From: Anagrus nilaparvatae
Taxonomy: Eukaryota > Arthropoda > Insecta > Hymenoptera > Mymaridae
DNA length: 64,000 bases
Assembly: GCA_022575985.1 (NCBI GenBank)
Contig: JAKSXM010000272.1
Coordinates: forward strand, 1,302,001 to 1,366,000
Direction of reading: 5' to 3'
Of the stretch, positions 45,693-57,489 are shown piece after piece (position 1 is the stretch's first letter; every line of letters starts with the position of its first letter). The notes under the pieces were generated by a model that saw nothing but the letters and a program-made list of their open reading frames with translations, was not told the origin of the DNA and made no database searches. The position numbers and the translations under genes are program-made.

Positions 45693-47088
45693 TTATTAAT
45701 ATTTTTATTAATTTAACCAATAAATTGGTTAATTTTCAACTATTAGTCACGTAACAGTGTTTCGCCATAGTGTATTAGATTAGCTTGTCAGTAGACTCCT
45801 GATAAACCTTATCTAGACACCGTTTAATTATTTAAAAAAATAAAAAATATTAAAAATATAAAATTATTTTTTTTGAAATTTGTGTAAGTACTTGCCATGC
45901 ACATTTTTCCAAAGAGAAAAAATGCTTGCTTTTGTATACCGTTAGAAGGAAGAAGTTTTGTTTTATCTTTCTAATTTAAACACAGCTGTTTTTTTTATTC
46001 TATTAATTTTATAAAATTACATTCAGAGATTTTTTAAATTTAATAAGGCTAAATATAACACGAACTGATAAATCAGTATCAAAAAATGTCATAGCCTTAT
46101 TTTTGAAAATAAATTTTCATCAAAATTTGCTTATGTTAAAGCTTCTAATCAAACATAAAATTTCTGGTAAACTTCATTACTCAATATTTTCATGTATAAA
46201 CATGAAAATTTAGAAATTTTATTTTTTATGACCAACGTAACCCAATTTAATGTTATATTTTTGTTAATTTAACCAATAAATTGGTTAATTGTCAACTAAT
46301 AGTCACGTAACAGTGTTTCGCCATAGTGTATTTGATTGGCTTGTCAGTAGACTCCTGATAAACCTTATCTAGACACCGTTTAATTATTTAAAAAAATAAA
46401 AAATATTAAAAATATATTATTTTTTTTGAAATTTGTGTAAGTACTTGCCATGCACATGTTCCCAAAACGAAAAAATGCTTGCTTTTGTATACCATTAGAA
46501 GGAAGAAGTTTTGTTTTCTCTTTCTAATTTAAATACAGCTAGTTTTTTTATTCTATTAATTTTATAAAATTACATTCAGAGATTTTTTAAATTTAATAAG
46601 GCTAAATATAACACGAACTGATAAATCAGTATCAAAAAATGTCATAGCCTTATTTTTGAAAATAAATTTTCATCAAAATTTGCTTATGTTAAAGCTTCTA
46701 ATCAAACAAATAAAATATCTGGTAAACTTCATTACTCAATATTTTCATGTATAAACATGAAAATTTAGAAATTTTATTTTTTATGACTAACCTAACCCAA
46801 TTTAATGTTATATTTTTATTAATTTAACCAATAAATTGGTTCATTTTCAACTAATAGTCACGTAACAGTGTTTCGCCATAGTGTATTAGATTGGCTTGTC
46901 AGTAGACTCCTAATAAACCTTATCTAGACACCGTTTAATTATTTAAAAAAAAAAAAAATATTAAAAATATAAAATTATTTTTTTTGATATTTGTGTAAGT
47001 ACTTGCACATGCACATGTTCCCAAAACGACTAAAAATGCTTGCTTTTGTATACCGTTAGAAGGAAGAAGTTTTGTTTTCTCTTTCTAA
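45693..47088 (+). repeat. Tandem block of the 555-bp repeat (about 2.5 units)
   Basis: The anchor TAAATTGGTT starts at 45721, 46277 and 46832, a period of 555-556 bp. Each unit repeats CACGTAACAGTGTTTCGCC, CTAGACACCGTTTAATTATT, GAACTGATAAATCAGTATC and CATGTATAAACATGAAAATT. The third unit stops early at TTTTCTCTTTCTAA. The block is inserted cleanly in the right arm of transposon B: the arm reads TTTTAAGCTTTAACATTA before it and GTTCTATCATTTTAG after it, as in the left arm without a break. That indicates movement of several units as one piece. No coding capacity. Confidence 0.8.
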
Positions 47089-47118
47089 GTTCTATCATTT
47101 TAGATGAGTTATTTTATG

Positions 47119-47539
47119 CACGGAAAAAAATTTTGAAACTCCAAGTACCTTAATTTAGTAGCACCAAGCCATTTCTTTATTTTTCAGCTAGGTGCTGCCG
47201 TTAAAATAAGCACTAAGGCGATAAGAATACCAGCAAAGAGTCAAATTAATCTTAGCGCGGGCTCAGTGTCTCGACGCTATAGACTTGGAGCCTCGAGAGT
47301 CGAGGCTTGACTCTTCGATTGTCTATACTATAGCATATGGAATCCAAGCGTAGTCACTGAGCCTCGATTTCATTGGCTTGGTCTTTATATAATATAAGGT
47401 CCTCCATTATAATATATATTTTTTGAATAATCCGCGCATACATAATAATAATTTTTTTTATAATAATTATTAATATTAATTAAATTAATTAAATAAAATT
47501 TAAATAATAAAGAATATTATATTTTATAATAATAACCGC
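47119..47539. repeat. Left terminal inverted repeat of element C
   Basis: About 400 bp, matched inverted at 57490-57877. A MITE at 47540-47869 sits directly at its inner edge. Confidence 0.7.
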
Positions 47540-47869
47540 ACTGTAAAAAGTAACTTTCTTAGATTTACAAAAAAAATAGAATATTTTGGAAAAATTAGTA
47601 AATTTTCGAAAATAATCGTAAATTTATTAATTTTAGTATATTAACAACAAATTCAAGAATTCTCGATTTTTTCTTGTGAATTTACGAAAAAATTTATAAA
47701 TTAGCAAATATCAATTTTTCTCGTGAATTTACAAAAAAAAAATCGGAAATACTCAAATTTTTAGTCAACATACTAAATTTAGTAAATTTACGATTTTTTT
47801 CGAAAAATTACTAATTTTTTGAAAATATTCTATTTTTTTTGTGAATTTAAGAAAGTTCCTTTTTACAGT
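47540..47869. mobile_element. MITE inside element C
   Basis: ACTGTAAAAAGTAACTTTCT at the left and its inverse (AACTGTAAAAAGGAACTTTC) at the right. The inverted repeat goes on through ACAAAAAAAATAGAATATTT for about 47 bp. The interior is AT-rich with CGATTTTTTC-type runs. The target duplication is not clear. Confidence 0.6.
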
Positions 47870-50483
47870 TTAAATTTAATTTTTTGGCATCAAAATGGTA
47901 TCTAGGGGTTTGTGAGGTCAACAAGATTGAAATTTTAATTGGATTTAACCCCAGTTTGATCCCTACGCTTATTCTTGACCAAAAAATTGGCCAATTTTCG
48001 AGCAAATTTGCCAAATATTTCTTTGAAATAAAAAAAAAGAAAAGAATTTCGCAGTGTTTAAAAAATCCACATTAAAAAAAAAAAATTTTCTTTAGAATTT
48101 TAGTTTTATTCAGCTTTCTCGATGTTTTTCCAAAAACTGACAGCCGAAATGACTCTCAGTAAGAAGTTTCAGCTATTTCCTATGGTTGAAAATAGTTTTT
48201 GAGCTCTGTTCAGAGTGTGAAAAAATTAAAATGGAAAATTTACTCAGATTTTCTTTAAAAATTTGAAAATATTTTTAATTGAAAAAACAGCTACAATTTC
48301 AAAAGTTTTTAATCCAGAACCATAAAAATTGATAAGGTGTCATATTTTAGCATACTAAATCCAGCCAAATTTGATTTTTCAAAATTCCAAACATTTGTTT
48401 TCCTATTAGGTCATTTTCACTAAAATTTCTTATAAAAAGTCTAATTTCATGGAATTGACTACGTATATCAATAGAAAAGGTTTAAAAAAAAATTTATTTT
48501 ATGATAAATTTTACTTATGAAATCGGTTCTGCCTAAATTTGCATATAAATATTGCTTTTTTCGCTAAATTTGCATTTTCAAAATCGGAAAATTTCACTAA
48601 TTATCGTTATAATTTTTCCGTATGTGAAAATACCCATTCCCATATTAATGCCAGGTGAAAGTATATGGAATACCCTGTCTCCACTCCCAGTTTGAAGTTA
48701 TTTGAAGTGACGGGTTTTGAGTTATGAGCTACAGCCGGTACGGCTCACATTTTCCAATTTTCCGGGTTTCCACATAAAAATTTAAAAAAACGGTTTAGAA
48801 ATTCGGACAGCCAGGGAAATTTCCGATCGAAACCATTTTTCTAATAATATTTTTAACATTTCTTCATGCTTGTATATAACGAAGCAAAAGTTGGTGGCTG
48901 AGAGCTTTAAAATCGGTCCCAATTTTCAAAAATTCACAGAGACGGCTAGAAACGATTTTACGATGTAAAATTTGGGGATTGAGGACATTTTATATATATA
49001 ATCACCTGTGCAAAGTTACAGCCCAATCGGAAGACCCCATCTGGAGGTCAACGTACGTTTTACATGGAATCAGCCTGAAGGTAAATAGAAAAAAGTCGAA
49101 ATTTGACCGAATTTTAAGCCTCAAAACGGAGCCTACAGACCAAAATAATCTTCCGATCAGAGTTATCCTAGAGTAGTACCTGTAGAATTTCATAATAAAT
49201 CTCGATTAAAAAAAAAAATGAAATCTGACCAATAGTTTTTTTATTATCATATGGGCCATTTTCAAAGAGTTCGTTTTGAGAAAAACGCGTTTAAAGTTTC
49301 GGATCTTGTATTCTTGTATAGTAACAATTTCACTTTTAGGCGCTGTCATTTCTTTATTATTTGCGGCGTTCATTTGCAATTTTTTTTCCATATTCTTGAA
49401 TACATTCTGAACACAAATCAATTAAAAAAAAAAAATTGATTTTTTATTTCAAAACTCAGAGAAGTTACCCTTAAGACTGGTAGAGGCTTGGAAATATGAT
49501 GGAGGCCTATTAAGGTGACGGAAAATAAAAAGAATTTTTTTTTTTTAAATAAAATTATTATAATTTCATATTTCATAAAATTTGTGCATTAATAAATTTT
49601 ACATTTAAAGTCGATTTAAAGTTAAAAAAAATAGCTTAAACCGATTAAACAAAATAGGCCAATCTTTTTCGAAAAAATTCACAATTCTTAAAATTAAAAA
49701 AAAAAATCAGCTAAAGGCTTTTATACTTTAATTTTATAATTCAAATTTGTGGACCCGAAATTGGGAAATTTTATTCCTTCAAAAATCAACAAATAATTAA
49801 AATCACAAAAAAAATTATATAATGTCTATACCTAGGGATATATTAGTATGGTAAGTCTGAATCCAATAACCAAATTTCAAAATTCTAAATGGTGGACCCA
49901 AAATTTGCCAATTTTTTTCGAAAAGATAAAAGATATATTTTAAGAAAAGATTTTTTGAAATAGATAAAATAATACTTGAAGACAATTTGGGGGGGGGGGG
50001 GGTTGTCAGGTGTACTGAAATATAATTAAATACCCGAATTTTATAATTCAAAATTACGGATCTGAAATTGGCCTATTTTTTTTGAAAAAATGCCAAAATT
50101 TTAAAATGGAAATAATAATAGCAGAAAAAAAAATTTTCGAAAAAAAATGGATAATTTCGGGTCCGCGAATTCCTATTTTGCGCTATCTTTTGCACCAGAG
50201 TTAACATACAAAAGTCAATTATAATTTGCTAGAATTTGGTTTCCCCAGTAAGTATTTTTAATTATACGCTGAACATTGATCTACTTCCTACACTGACAAG
50301 GGAAGGTCGGAACATTTGGGTCACCAAATTACATTTTATAGTTATGGATGACTTTAATATGTTGAAAAAACACCCAAGATACCCTCTGTTTATTCCAACG
50401 CGCCTTCTGGGCCTAAAAACGCAGGGCTTCATGTTATGACAATGTTAAAAACTTATAACTGGTTTGTAAAATCACAATCAACG
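47870..50483. other. Non-coding interior of element C
   Basis: No gene recognised. A degenerate repeat of units like TGGACCCGAAATTGGGAAAT (about 49750, 49880, 50050) is present, and a run of 14 G at 49988-50001. Confidence 0.45.
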
Positions 50484-50780
50484 AACATGGAACATGTTAA
50501 AATTATTACATATTTTGAATTTTGAATTCTTTGTTTTTTAAGAAAAAAATAAAATAATTTTTAGCTCCCAAAATCATTATAATTCTATACTATTTTGTTA
50601 AAATTATTCTAAGTCCCTATATCTAAATTATTCTAAATCCCTAAATCTAAATTATTCTAAATTCCTAAAACGAAATTATTCCAAGTCCTTTTGACCCCCC
50701 CCCCCCATATGGCACATTTGACCCACCTCCCAAAATGACATGTTTGAAGTACCCCCCTGCCTATAAACATGTTCCATGTT
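50484..50780. mobile_element. Second copy of the palindrome-ended poly(G) element (inverted)
   Basis: AACATGGAACATGTT at the left end and CTATAAACATGTTCCATGTT at the right. Next to the right end lies TGACCCCCCCCCCCCC (the poly(G) unit inverted), then TTAGGGACTTAGAATAATTT-type units inverted. It is shorter than the copy at 7313. Confidence 0.65.
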
Positions 50781-52560
50781 AAAAATAGGATTTTTAGATA
50801 AATTTCCGAATAACGCTGCCATCATATATGGCTGTTATCGTGCAATTTGGAAAATTGCTTAAAAACCCTATTTTATAAGTAATTAATAGTAACATTGAGT
50901 CCTGCGTTTCTAGGCCTAAAAATTACATTGTAATAAATGGTATCTTGAGTGTTGTTTCAATAAGATATTAAAGTGAACCATATTTATAGATTGTAATTTA
51001 GCGTCCCAAATGTTCCGGTTTCCCCGTAAGTGCATCGGTTGTAGTACGTTTTTTTAACAATATGTACCGATTTCTTAGGTTTTGTGGGCTTAAGGCTTGA
51101 GGCATATTTATTTTGTATACACCATTTCCTTAGGTTATGTGGGTGTAAGGCTTGTGGGTGTAGTTTTATCTCAAAATTAATCTACGGTTGGTTTACGGTT
51201 AGTATTAAATGTATTATTTTTTTACTTAAAAAAAATTATTATTAATTTGTGGGGGCATGTTTTGGTGGGGGCCTATAGGCGGGCGCCTCAAGCGTCTAAT
51301 GGATAGTCCTCATTTTTTCGCCAAAATTGGTTATTGAGTATACTCGGTGCAAAATTTGCACCATAACTGCAACATTTAAAATGTTGGCTTTTCAATAATA
51401 CAGTGACCAGTTTCAGAAAAGTATATAATATATATTTTGAGGGTAATAAATAATAATAATAGTGTCAAGGATGGAGTGGTAGACACTTTAAGGAAATTCG
51501 TGACCTTCCTAAAGAATAAATAAAAATATAGTATTTTCTAATGTAATAATTTTGTAAATAGCAGTAATGAACATAATTCTTTAGCAATAAAAGGTTATTT
51601 GCCAGTTACCATCATAAATATTTTAATTTTAAATAGAGCTTTAATAGAGAAAACCTATAAATGAAAATAAAATGTATGGAGTTTTAGACACCATTCTAAA
51701 AGCTAACTACATAAAACATTTTTTTAAATAAAAATTTTTAAATTAGCAATTTTAAATCAGTTGTAAAAGTTCATGTTACTAACGAATCATCGAGTGTAGG
51801 TTTAAATAAGAAAATTTTTTAATAAAAATTTTTTATTTATTGTAATTAATTGCGAATAAACAAAAAAAGGGAGCAAGAGAAAATAAATCTGGTCAGAATA
51901 GTGAAACGTTCTTTTAGTTTCAACCGGTATCACTGCATTATCGATTGCCATACGAATAATTTAAAAAAATTTTCTAAATTAAATATGTAAAACTTTTTAA
52001 TATTTGCTTTTGGATTTGATAAAATTTATTTATTTTTCTTAAAAATAACTATACCATATCAAGTAGTCTATTTTGATTCAAGGTTTTATTATTATAAATA
52101 ATTAATGATTCCAAGCAAACTAGATAGCAAAGAAAGTAACCGTTTAAAGAATATTTTTCTTTTCACTTATTTATATCTTAGTTATTTAGTAAAAAAGAAC
52201 GCTATAGGTGTTCAAAACCGTATCTTGACTCTAATAATACCGGAATTTTAAACTTAAAAAAATTACTTCCAGTTAAATCAATTTTAAATTTTAGCTTTCA
52301 ACCAAAGTTTTTTTACATATAAAAACTTTACCAGGTTGGTTTTAGGGTTTCAAAAAAGAAATTTTCATACCCCTAATTTTAAGGGTTTCTATGTATATAG
52401 AGATGCATAAAGTATTAATATAAAATAAATATTTTATTTAACAGATGATTATATATCTATTTCATCTTATAGAATAAAATACTGTTACAAAAAACTTTGG
52501 GTTTTCAAGTATGCAGAATCCAATCGGTTTCTCTTCTTTATGAATAGTAGATTTACGGCT
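50781..52560. other. Non-coding interior of element C with two diverged 55-bp repeat units
   Basis: At about 51065-51170, TTTCTTAGGTTTTGTGGGC and TTTCCTTAGGTTATGTGGGT followed by GTAAGGCTTG are clear relatives of the 55-bp repeats of the main array 2.3 kb further on. Nothing else recognised. Confidence 0.5.
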
Positions 52561-52564
52561 TATG

Positions 52565-52880
52565 TCCAGAAAAGTAAAGAATAGCCCAAATCACACGTAA
52601 ATAACTTTCTTAGACAAAGCCGAGGTTGGTAAACTGCAATTTGGGGCATTCTTTATTTATTAACAAGGGCCGTATAAAATTTTTCTGCGTCAGGAAAAAT
52701 GCCTTTTTCGGCCGCACAGTGCGAGAAAAAAAATTTTAAGTCTTAGATAGGACGATCCCGTGTCAAGAAAAGTAAAGAATGGACCAAATCGCACGTAAAT
52801 TACCATCCGAGGCGAAGCCAAGGTTGGTAAACTGCGATTTGGGTTTCTTTATTTATGGACAAGGGTCGTATAGGATTTTT
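52565..52880. repeat. Two tandem copies of the about 100-bp imperfect palindrome
   Basis: Copies at 52565-52680 and 52762-52880 share CCAGAAAAGTAAAGAAT-type starts, CCCAAATCGCACGTAAAT, GCCGAGGTTGGTAAACTGC and TTATTAACAAGGGCCGTAT. They are inverted with respect to the copy at 11255-11358. The spacing between copies is about 195 bp. Confidence 0.6.
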
Positions 52881-52899
52881 CTCTAATTTTTTGGGCGCT

Positions 52900-53447
52900 G
52901 ATCTCAAAAATGATGTTACAAATTACATACGGAAGGTTCTAAAGGGCGAATTTGGCCATTTTTCACCCTTTTCACCCTTTGGACATTCATATTTCCAAAA
53001 TAACTTACTATTTAATTTTCGAAGGGTCTAATAGGTTTTTGTAGGCACTGATCTCATTAAATATGTCGTAAATTATATTCAACGGGATCAAAAGTGCGAA
53101 TTTGGCCATTTTTCACCCCAAATACCCCAAAATTTACATAAACCCATAAAAGATATTATTTTTTAATTAAATTAAGTAAATAGGTTTTTTAGGTCGCAGA
53201 TTTCAAAAATAATGTAAAAAATTACATTCAACAGGTACTGACGGGTGAAATTGGCCATTTTTCACCCTTACCAACACTTAGACAAACCTTTTTCCAAAAG
53301 AACTTGTTTTTTTATTTTCAAAGGGTCTAGTAGGTTTTCTTGGGCGCTGATCTCAAAAATGATGTTACAAATTATATACGGAAGGTTTTAAGGGCCGAAT
53401 TTGGCCATTTTTCACCCTTTTCACCCTTTAGACATTCATTTTTCCAA
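52900..53447 (+). repeat. 150-bp tandem repeats, left block
   Basis: TTTGGCCATTTTTCACCC recurs at 52951, 53101, 53250 and 53400, i.e. a 150-bp period. Units also share GCGCTGATCTCAAAAATGAT and GTCTAGTAGGTTTTCTTGG-type blocks. The block is repeated inverted at 55914-56510. Confidence 0.8.
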
Positions 53448-54393
53448 CACATCAATCCTTACACTAGCGTAACCTAAGGAAGTAGGCTATAATAAAAAAC
53501 GACGCGTCAAGCCTTACAGTAGCGTAACCTAAGGAAATAGGCTATAATAAAAAACGACACGTCAAGCCTTACACCGACGAAACCTAAGGAAGTAGGCTAT
53601 AATAAATAAACGACACGTGAAGCCTTACACTAGCGTAACCTAAGGAAGTAGGCTATAATAAAAAACGACGCGTCAAACCTTACAGTAGCGTAACCTAAGG
53701 AAGTAGGCTATAATAAAAAACGACACGTCAAGCCTTACAGTAGCGTAACCTAAGGAAGTAGGCTATAATAAAAAACGACACGTCAAGCCTTAAAGTAGCG
53801 TAACCTAAGGAAGTAGGCTATAATAAAAAAACGACACGTCAAGCCTTACACCGACGAAACCTAAGGAAGTAGGCTATAATAAAAAACGACACTTCAAGCC
53901 TTACAGTAGCGTAACCTAAGGAAGTAGGCTATAATAAAAAAACGACACGTCAAGCCTTACACCGACCAAACCTAAGGAAGTAGGCTATAATAAATAAACG
54001 ACAAGTGAAGCCTTACACTAGCGTAACCTAAGGAAGTAGGCTATAATAAAAAACGACGCGTCAAACCTTACAGTAGCGTAACCTAAGGAAATAGGCTATA
54101 ATAAAAAACGACACGTCAAGCCTTACAGTAGCGTAACCTAAGGAAGTAGGCTATAATAAAAAAACGACACGTCAAGCCTTACACCGACGAAACCTAAGGA
54201 AGTAGGCTATAATAAAAAAAAGGCACGTCAAGCATCACACTGGCGAAACCTAAGGAAGTGGTCTATAATATACACTAACATAACCTAAGGAAGTAGACTA
54301 TAATAAAAAACGATACGTCAAGCTTTAAACTAGCGTAGCCTAAGCAAGTAGGCAATAAGAAAATACCGACACAGCCGTAAAATAACATAACCC
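53448..54393 (+). repeat. 55-bp tandem array, left half (about 17 units)
   Basis: Units read TAACCTAAGGAAGTAGGCTA, then TAATAAAAAACGACACGTCA, then AGCCTTACAGTAGCG. The anchor CCTAAGG is at 53473, 53528, 53583, 53639, 53694 and 53749, spacing 55-56 bp. Variant units (AATAAATAAACGACACGTGA) recur about seven units apart, suggesting a higher-order pattern. No long ORF runs through the array and there are no spacers, so it is a minisatellite. Confidence 0.9.
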
Positions 54394-55913
54394 GTGTAAG
54401 CTTGACGTGTCGTTTTTTATTGTAGTTCACATCCTTAGGTTATGCTACTGTAAGGCTTGACGTGTCGTTTTATATTATAGCATACTTCCTTAGGTTACGC
54501 TAGTTTAGGGCTTATCGTGTCGTTATTTTATTATGGGCTACTTCCTTAGGTTATGTTAGTGTAAGGCTTGTCGTGTCGTTATTTTATTATAATATACTTC
54601 CTTAGGTTATGTTAGTGTAAGGCTTGTCGTGTCGTTATTTTATTATAGTATACTTGCTTAGGTTATGTTAGTGTAAGGCTTGTAGTGTCGTTATTTTATT
54701 ATAGGCAACTTCCTTAGGGTATGTTAGTGTAAGGCTTGTCGTGTCGTTATTTTATTATAGCCTACTTCCTTAGGTTACGCTAGTGTAAGGTTTGACGTGT
54801 CGTTTTTTTATTATAGCCTACTTCCTTAGGTTTCGCCAGTGTAATGCTTGACGTATCTTTTTTTTATTATAGCCTACTTCTTTAGCTTTCGCTAAGTAAG
54901 GTTTGACGTGTCGTTTTTTTATTATAGCCTACTTCCTTATGTTTCGCCAGTGTAATGCTTGACGTATCTTTTTTTTATTATAGCCTACTTCTTTAGCTTT
55001 CGCTAAGTAAGGCTTGACGTGTCGTTTTTTATTATAGCCTACTTCTTTAGGTTACGCTAGTGTAAGGCTTGACGTGTCGTTTTTTTATTATAGCCTACTT
55101 CCTTAGGTTATGTTAGTGTAAGGCTTGTAGTGTCGTTATTTTATTATAGGCAACTTCCTTAGGGTATGTTAGTGTAAGGCTTGTCGTGTCGTTATTTTAT
55201 TATAGCCTATTTCCTTAGGTTACGCTACTGTAAGGCTTGACGTGTCGTTTTTTATTTTAGCCTATTTCCTTAGGTTACGCTACTGTAAGGCTTGACTTGT
55301 CGTTTTAGATTATAGCATACTTCCTTAGGTTACGCTAATTTAAGGCTTATTGTGTCGTTATTTTATTATGGGCTACTTCCTTAGGTTATGTTAGTGTAAG
55401 GCTTGTCGTGTTGTTATTTTATTATAATATAATTCCTTAGGTTATGTTAGTGTAAGGCTTGTCGTGTCGTTATTTTATTATAGTCTACTTCCTTAGGGTA
55501 TGTTAGTGTAAAGCTTGTCGCGTCGTTATTTTATTATAGTTTATTTCCTTAGGTTACGCTACTGTAAGGCTTGACGTGTTGTTTTTTATTATAGCCTATT
55601 TCCTTAGGTTACGCTACTGTAAGGCTTGACGTTTCGTTTTATATTATAGCATACTTCCTTAGGTTACGCTAGTTTAAGGCTTATCGTGTCGTTATTTTAT
55701 TATGGGCTACTTCCTTAGGTTATGTTAGTGTAAGGCTTGTCGTGTCGTTATTTTATTATAATATACTTCCTTAGGTTATGTTAGTGTAAGGCTTGTCGTG
55801 CCGTTATTTTATTATAGTCTACTTCCTTAGGGTATATTAGTGTAAGGCTTGACGCGTCGTTTTTCATTATAGCCTACTTCCTTAGGTTACACTAGTGTAA
55901 GGATTTACGTGTT
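54394..55913 (-). repeat. 55-bp tandem array, right half (about 27 units, opposite orientation)
   Basis: Orientation flips at about 54393. Units read TAAGGCTTGACGTGTCGTTT, TTTATTATAGCCTACTTCCT, TAGGTTACGCTAGTG. Some units have TTGTCGTGTCGTTATTTTAT in place of TTGACGTG, again in multi-unit blocks that themselves repeat (compare 54500-54780 with 55340-55560 and 55660-55860). Confidence 0.9.
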
Positions 55914-56510
55914 GGAAAAATGAATGTCTAAAGGGTGAAAAGGGTGAAAAATGGCCAAATTCGGCCCTTAAAACCTTCCGTATATAATTTGTAACATCAT
56001 TTTTCAGATCAGCGCCCAAGAAAACCTACTAGAACCTTTGAAAATAAAAAAACAAGTTCATTTGGAAAAAGGTTTGTCTAAGGGTTGGCAAGGGTGAAAA
56101 ATGGCCAATTTCACCCGTCAGAACCTGTTGAATGTAATTTTTTACATTATTTTTGAAATCTGCGACCTAAAAAACCTATTTATTTAATTTAATTAAAAAA
56201 TAATATCTTTTATGGGTTTATGTAAATTTTGTGGTAATTGGGGTGAAAAATGGCCAATTTCACCCGTCAGAACCTGTTGAATGTAATTTTTTTCATTATT
56301 TTTGAAATCTGCGACCTAAAAAACCTATTTATTTTATTTAATTTAAAAATAGTCTTTTATAGGTTTATGTAAATTTTGGGGCATTTGGTGTGAAAAATGG
56401 CCAAATTCACACTTTTGATCCCGTTGAATATAATTTACGACATAATTAATGAGATCAGCGCCTACAAAAACCTATTAGACCCTTCGAAAATTAAAAAGTA
56501 AGTCATTTTG
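55914..56510 (-). repeat. 150-bp tandem repeats, right block (inverted)
   Basis: GGGTGAAAAATGGCCAAATT recurs near 55951, 56101, 56250 and 56397. It is an inverted copy of 52900-53447, with one extra inner unit relative to the left block. Confidence 0.8.
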
Positions 56511-56519
56511 AAAAAAACT

Positions 56520-57240
56520 TTGTAAAAAACTCGATATCTCGAATCTGATAATTAATTTTTTGAAAATTTTCCCCCCAAAATTTTCGTCACAAAAAAATAC
56601 AAAAAAACACTAAATATTTTTTCCTTATTGGACATAGTACCTAATTTATTTCTATGAGAGTACTAGTTTTAGAAAGTTCGTTCATAGTAATTTTTTGGAT
56701 CTGATACCGAATTTTATCAAAATTTTTTTCTCAAAATTAAAAAAACTGCAATATTTTTTTTTTTAGTGCAATACCACATTTAATTCCATTAAAGTACTAA
56801 TATCTAAAAATATTGTAACCGGTGATATTTCACAATCATTTTGGAATTAAGACCTAATTCTTTTTTCAAAAATTTTTTCATAAAAAAATTTCAAACTATT
56901 TTTTTTTTTTTAATTTGGATGTAATACCTCATTTCTTTCCATGAAAGTACTTATATTTGAAAGTATGATTTTTACTCAATATCTCAAATCTGATAATTAA
57001 TTTTTTGAAATTTTTTTTCTCAAAATTAAAAAAACAAAAAAAATTTTTAAACTGCAATATTTTTTTGTTGTTGTAATTTTTCATTTACTTCAATGAAAGT
57101 ACTTAAATTTGAAAATATGGTTTTTACTCGTTTTTTCTCGAATCTGATAATTAATTTTTTGAAAATTTGTTCCAAAATTTTTGATGAATAAAAAAAACTT
57201 TTAAAAGTTAATAGAAATGTATGTATGATTGCATGGTTGT
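56520..57240. repeat. Degenerate tandem repeat, about 150-200 bp units
   Basis: ATCTCGAATCTGATAATTAA followed by TTTTTTGAAAATTTT recurs at about 56530, 56985 and 57130. The companion block ATTTCTTTCCATGAAAGTAC recurs between them. Copies are diverged and non-coding. Confidence 0.55.
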
Positions 57241-57489
57241 AATCGGTTATATCTGTGGCATATTGAAGTATTAAGCTCATTGTTTGAGGAACCTTAGTGC
57301 CAGCTAGTTGACAGGGTATTTTTTATTATCATTTAAATTTTAAATTTAATATTATAATAATTATTATAAATAAAAAAATGAATATACTTTTTATTTTATA
57401 TACATGCGCCGGATAATATTAAATAAATATATTATATATATTTTATATATATTATATGTAATATTTTTTATATAACATTTAATATTATA

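Noticed and set aside
53448..55913. CRISPR-like array
   Set aside because: Units are contiguous 55-bp tandem repeats with no unique spacers, in eukaryotic transposon DNA.
53448..55913. Telomeric repeat remnant because of TTAGG in each unit
   Set aside because: TTAGG occurs only once per 55-bp unit and is not tandem; probably coincidence.
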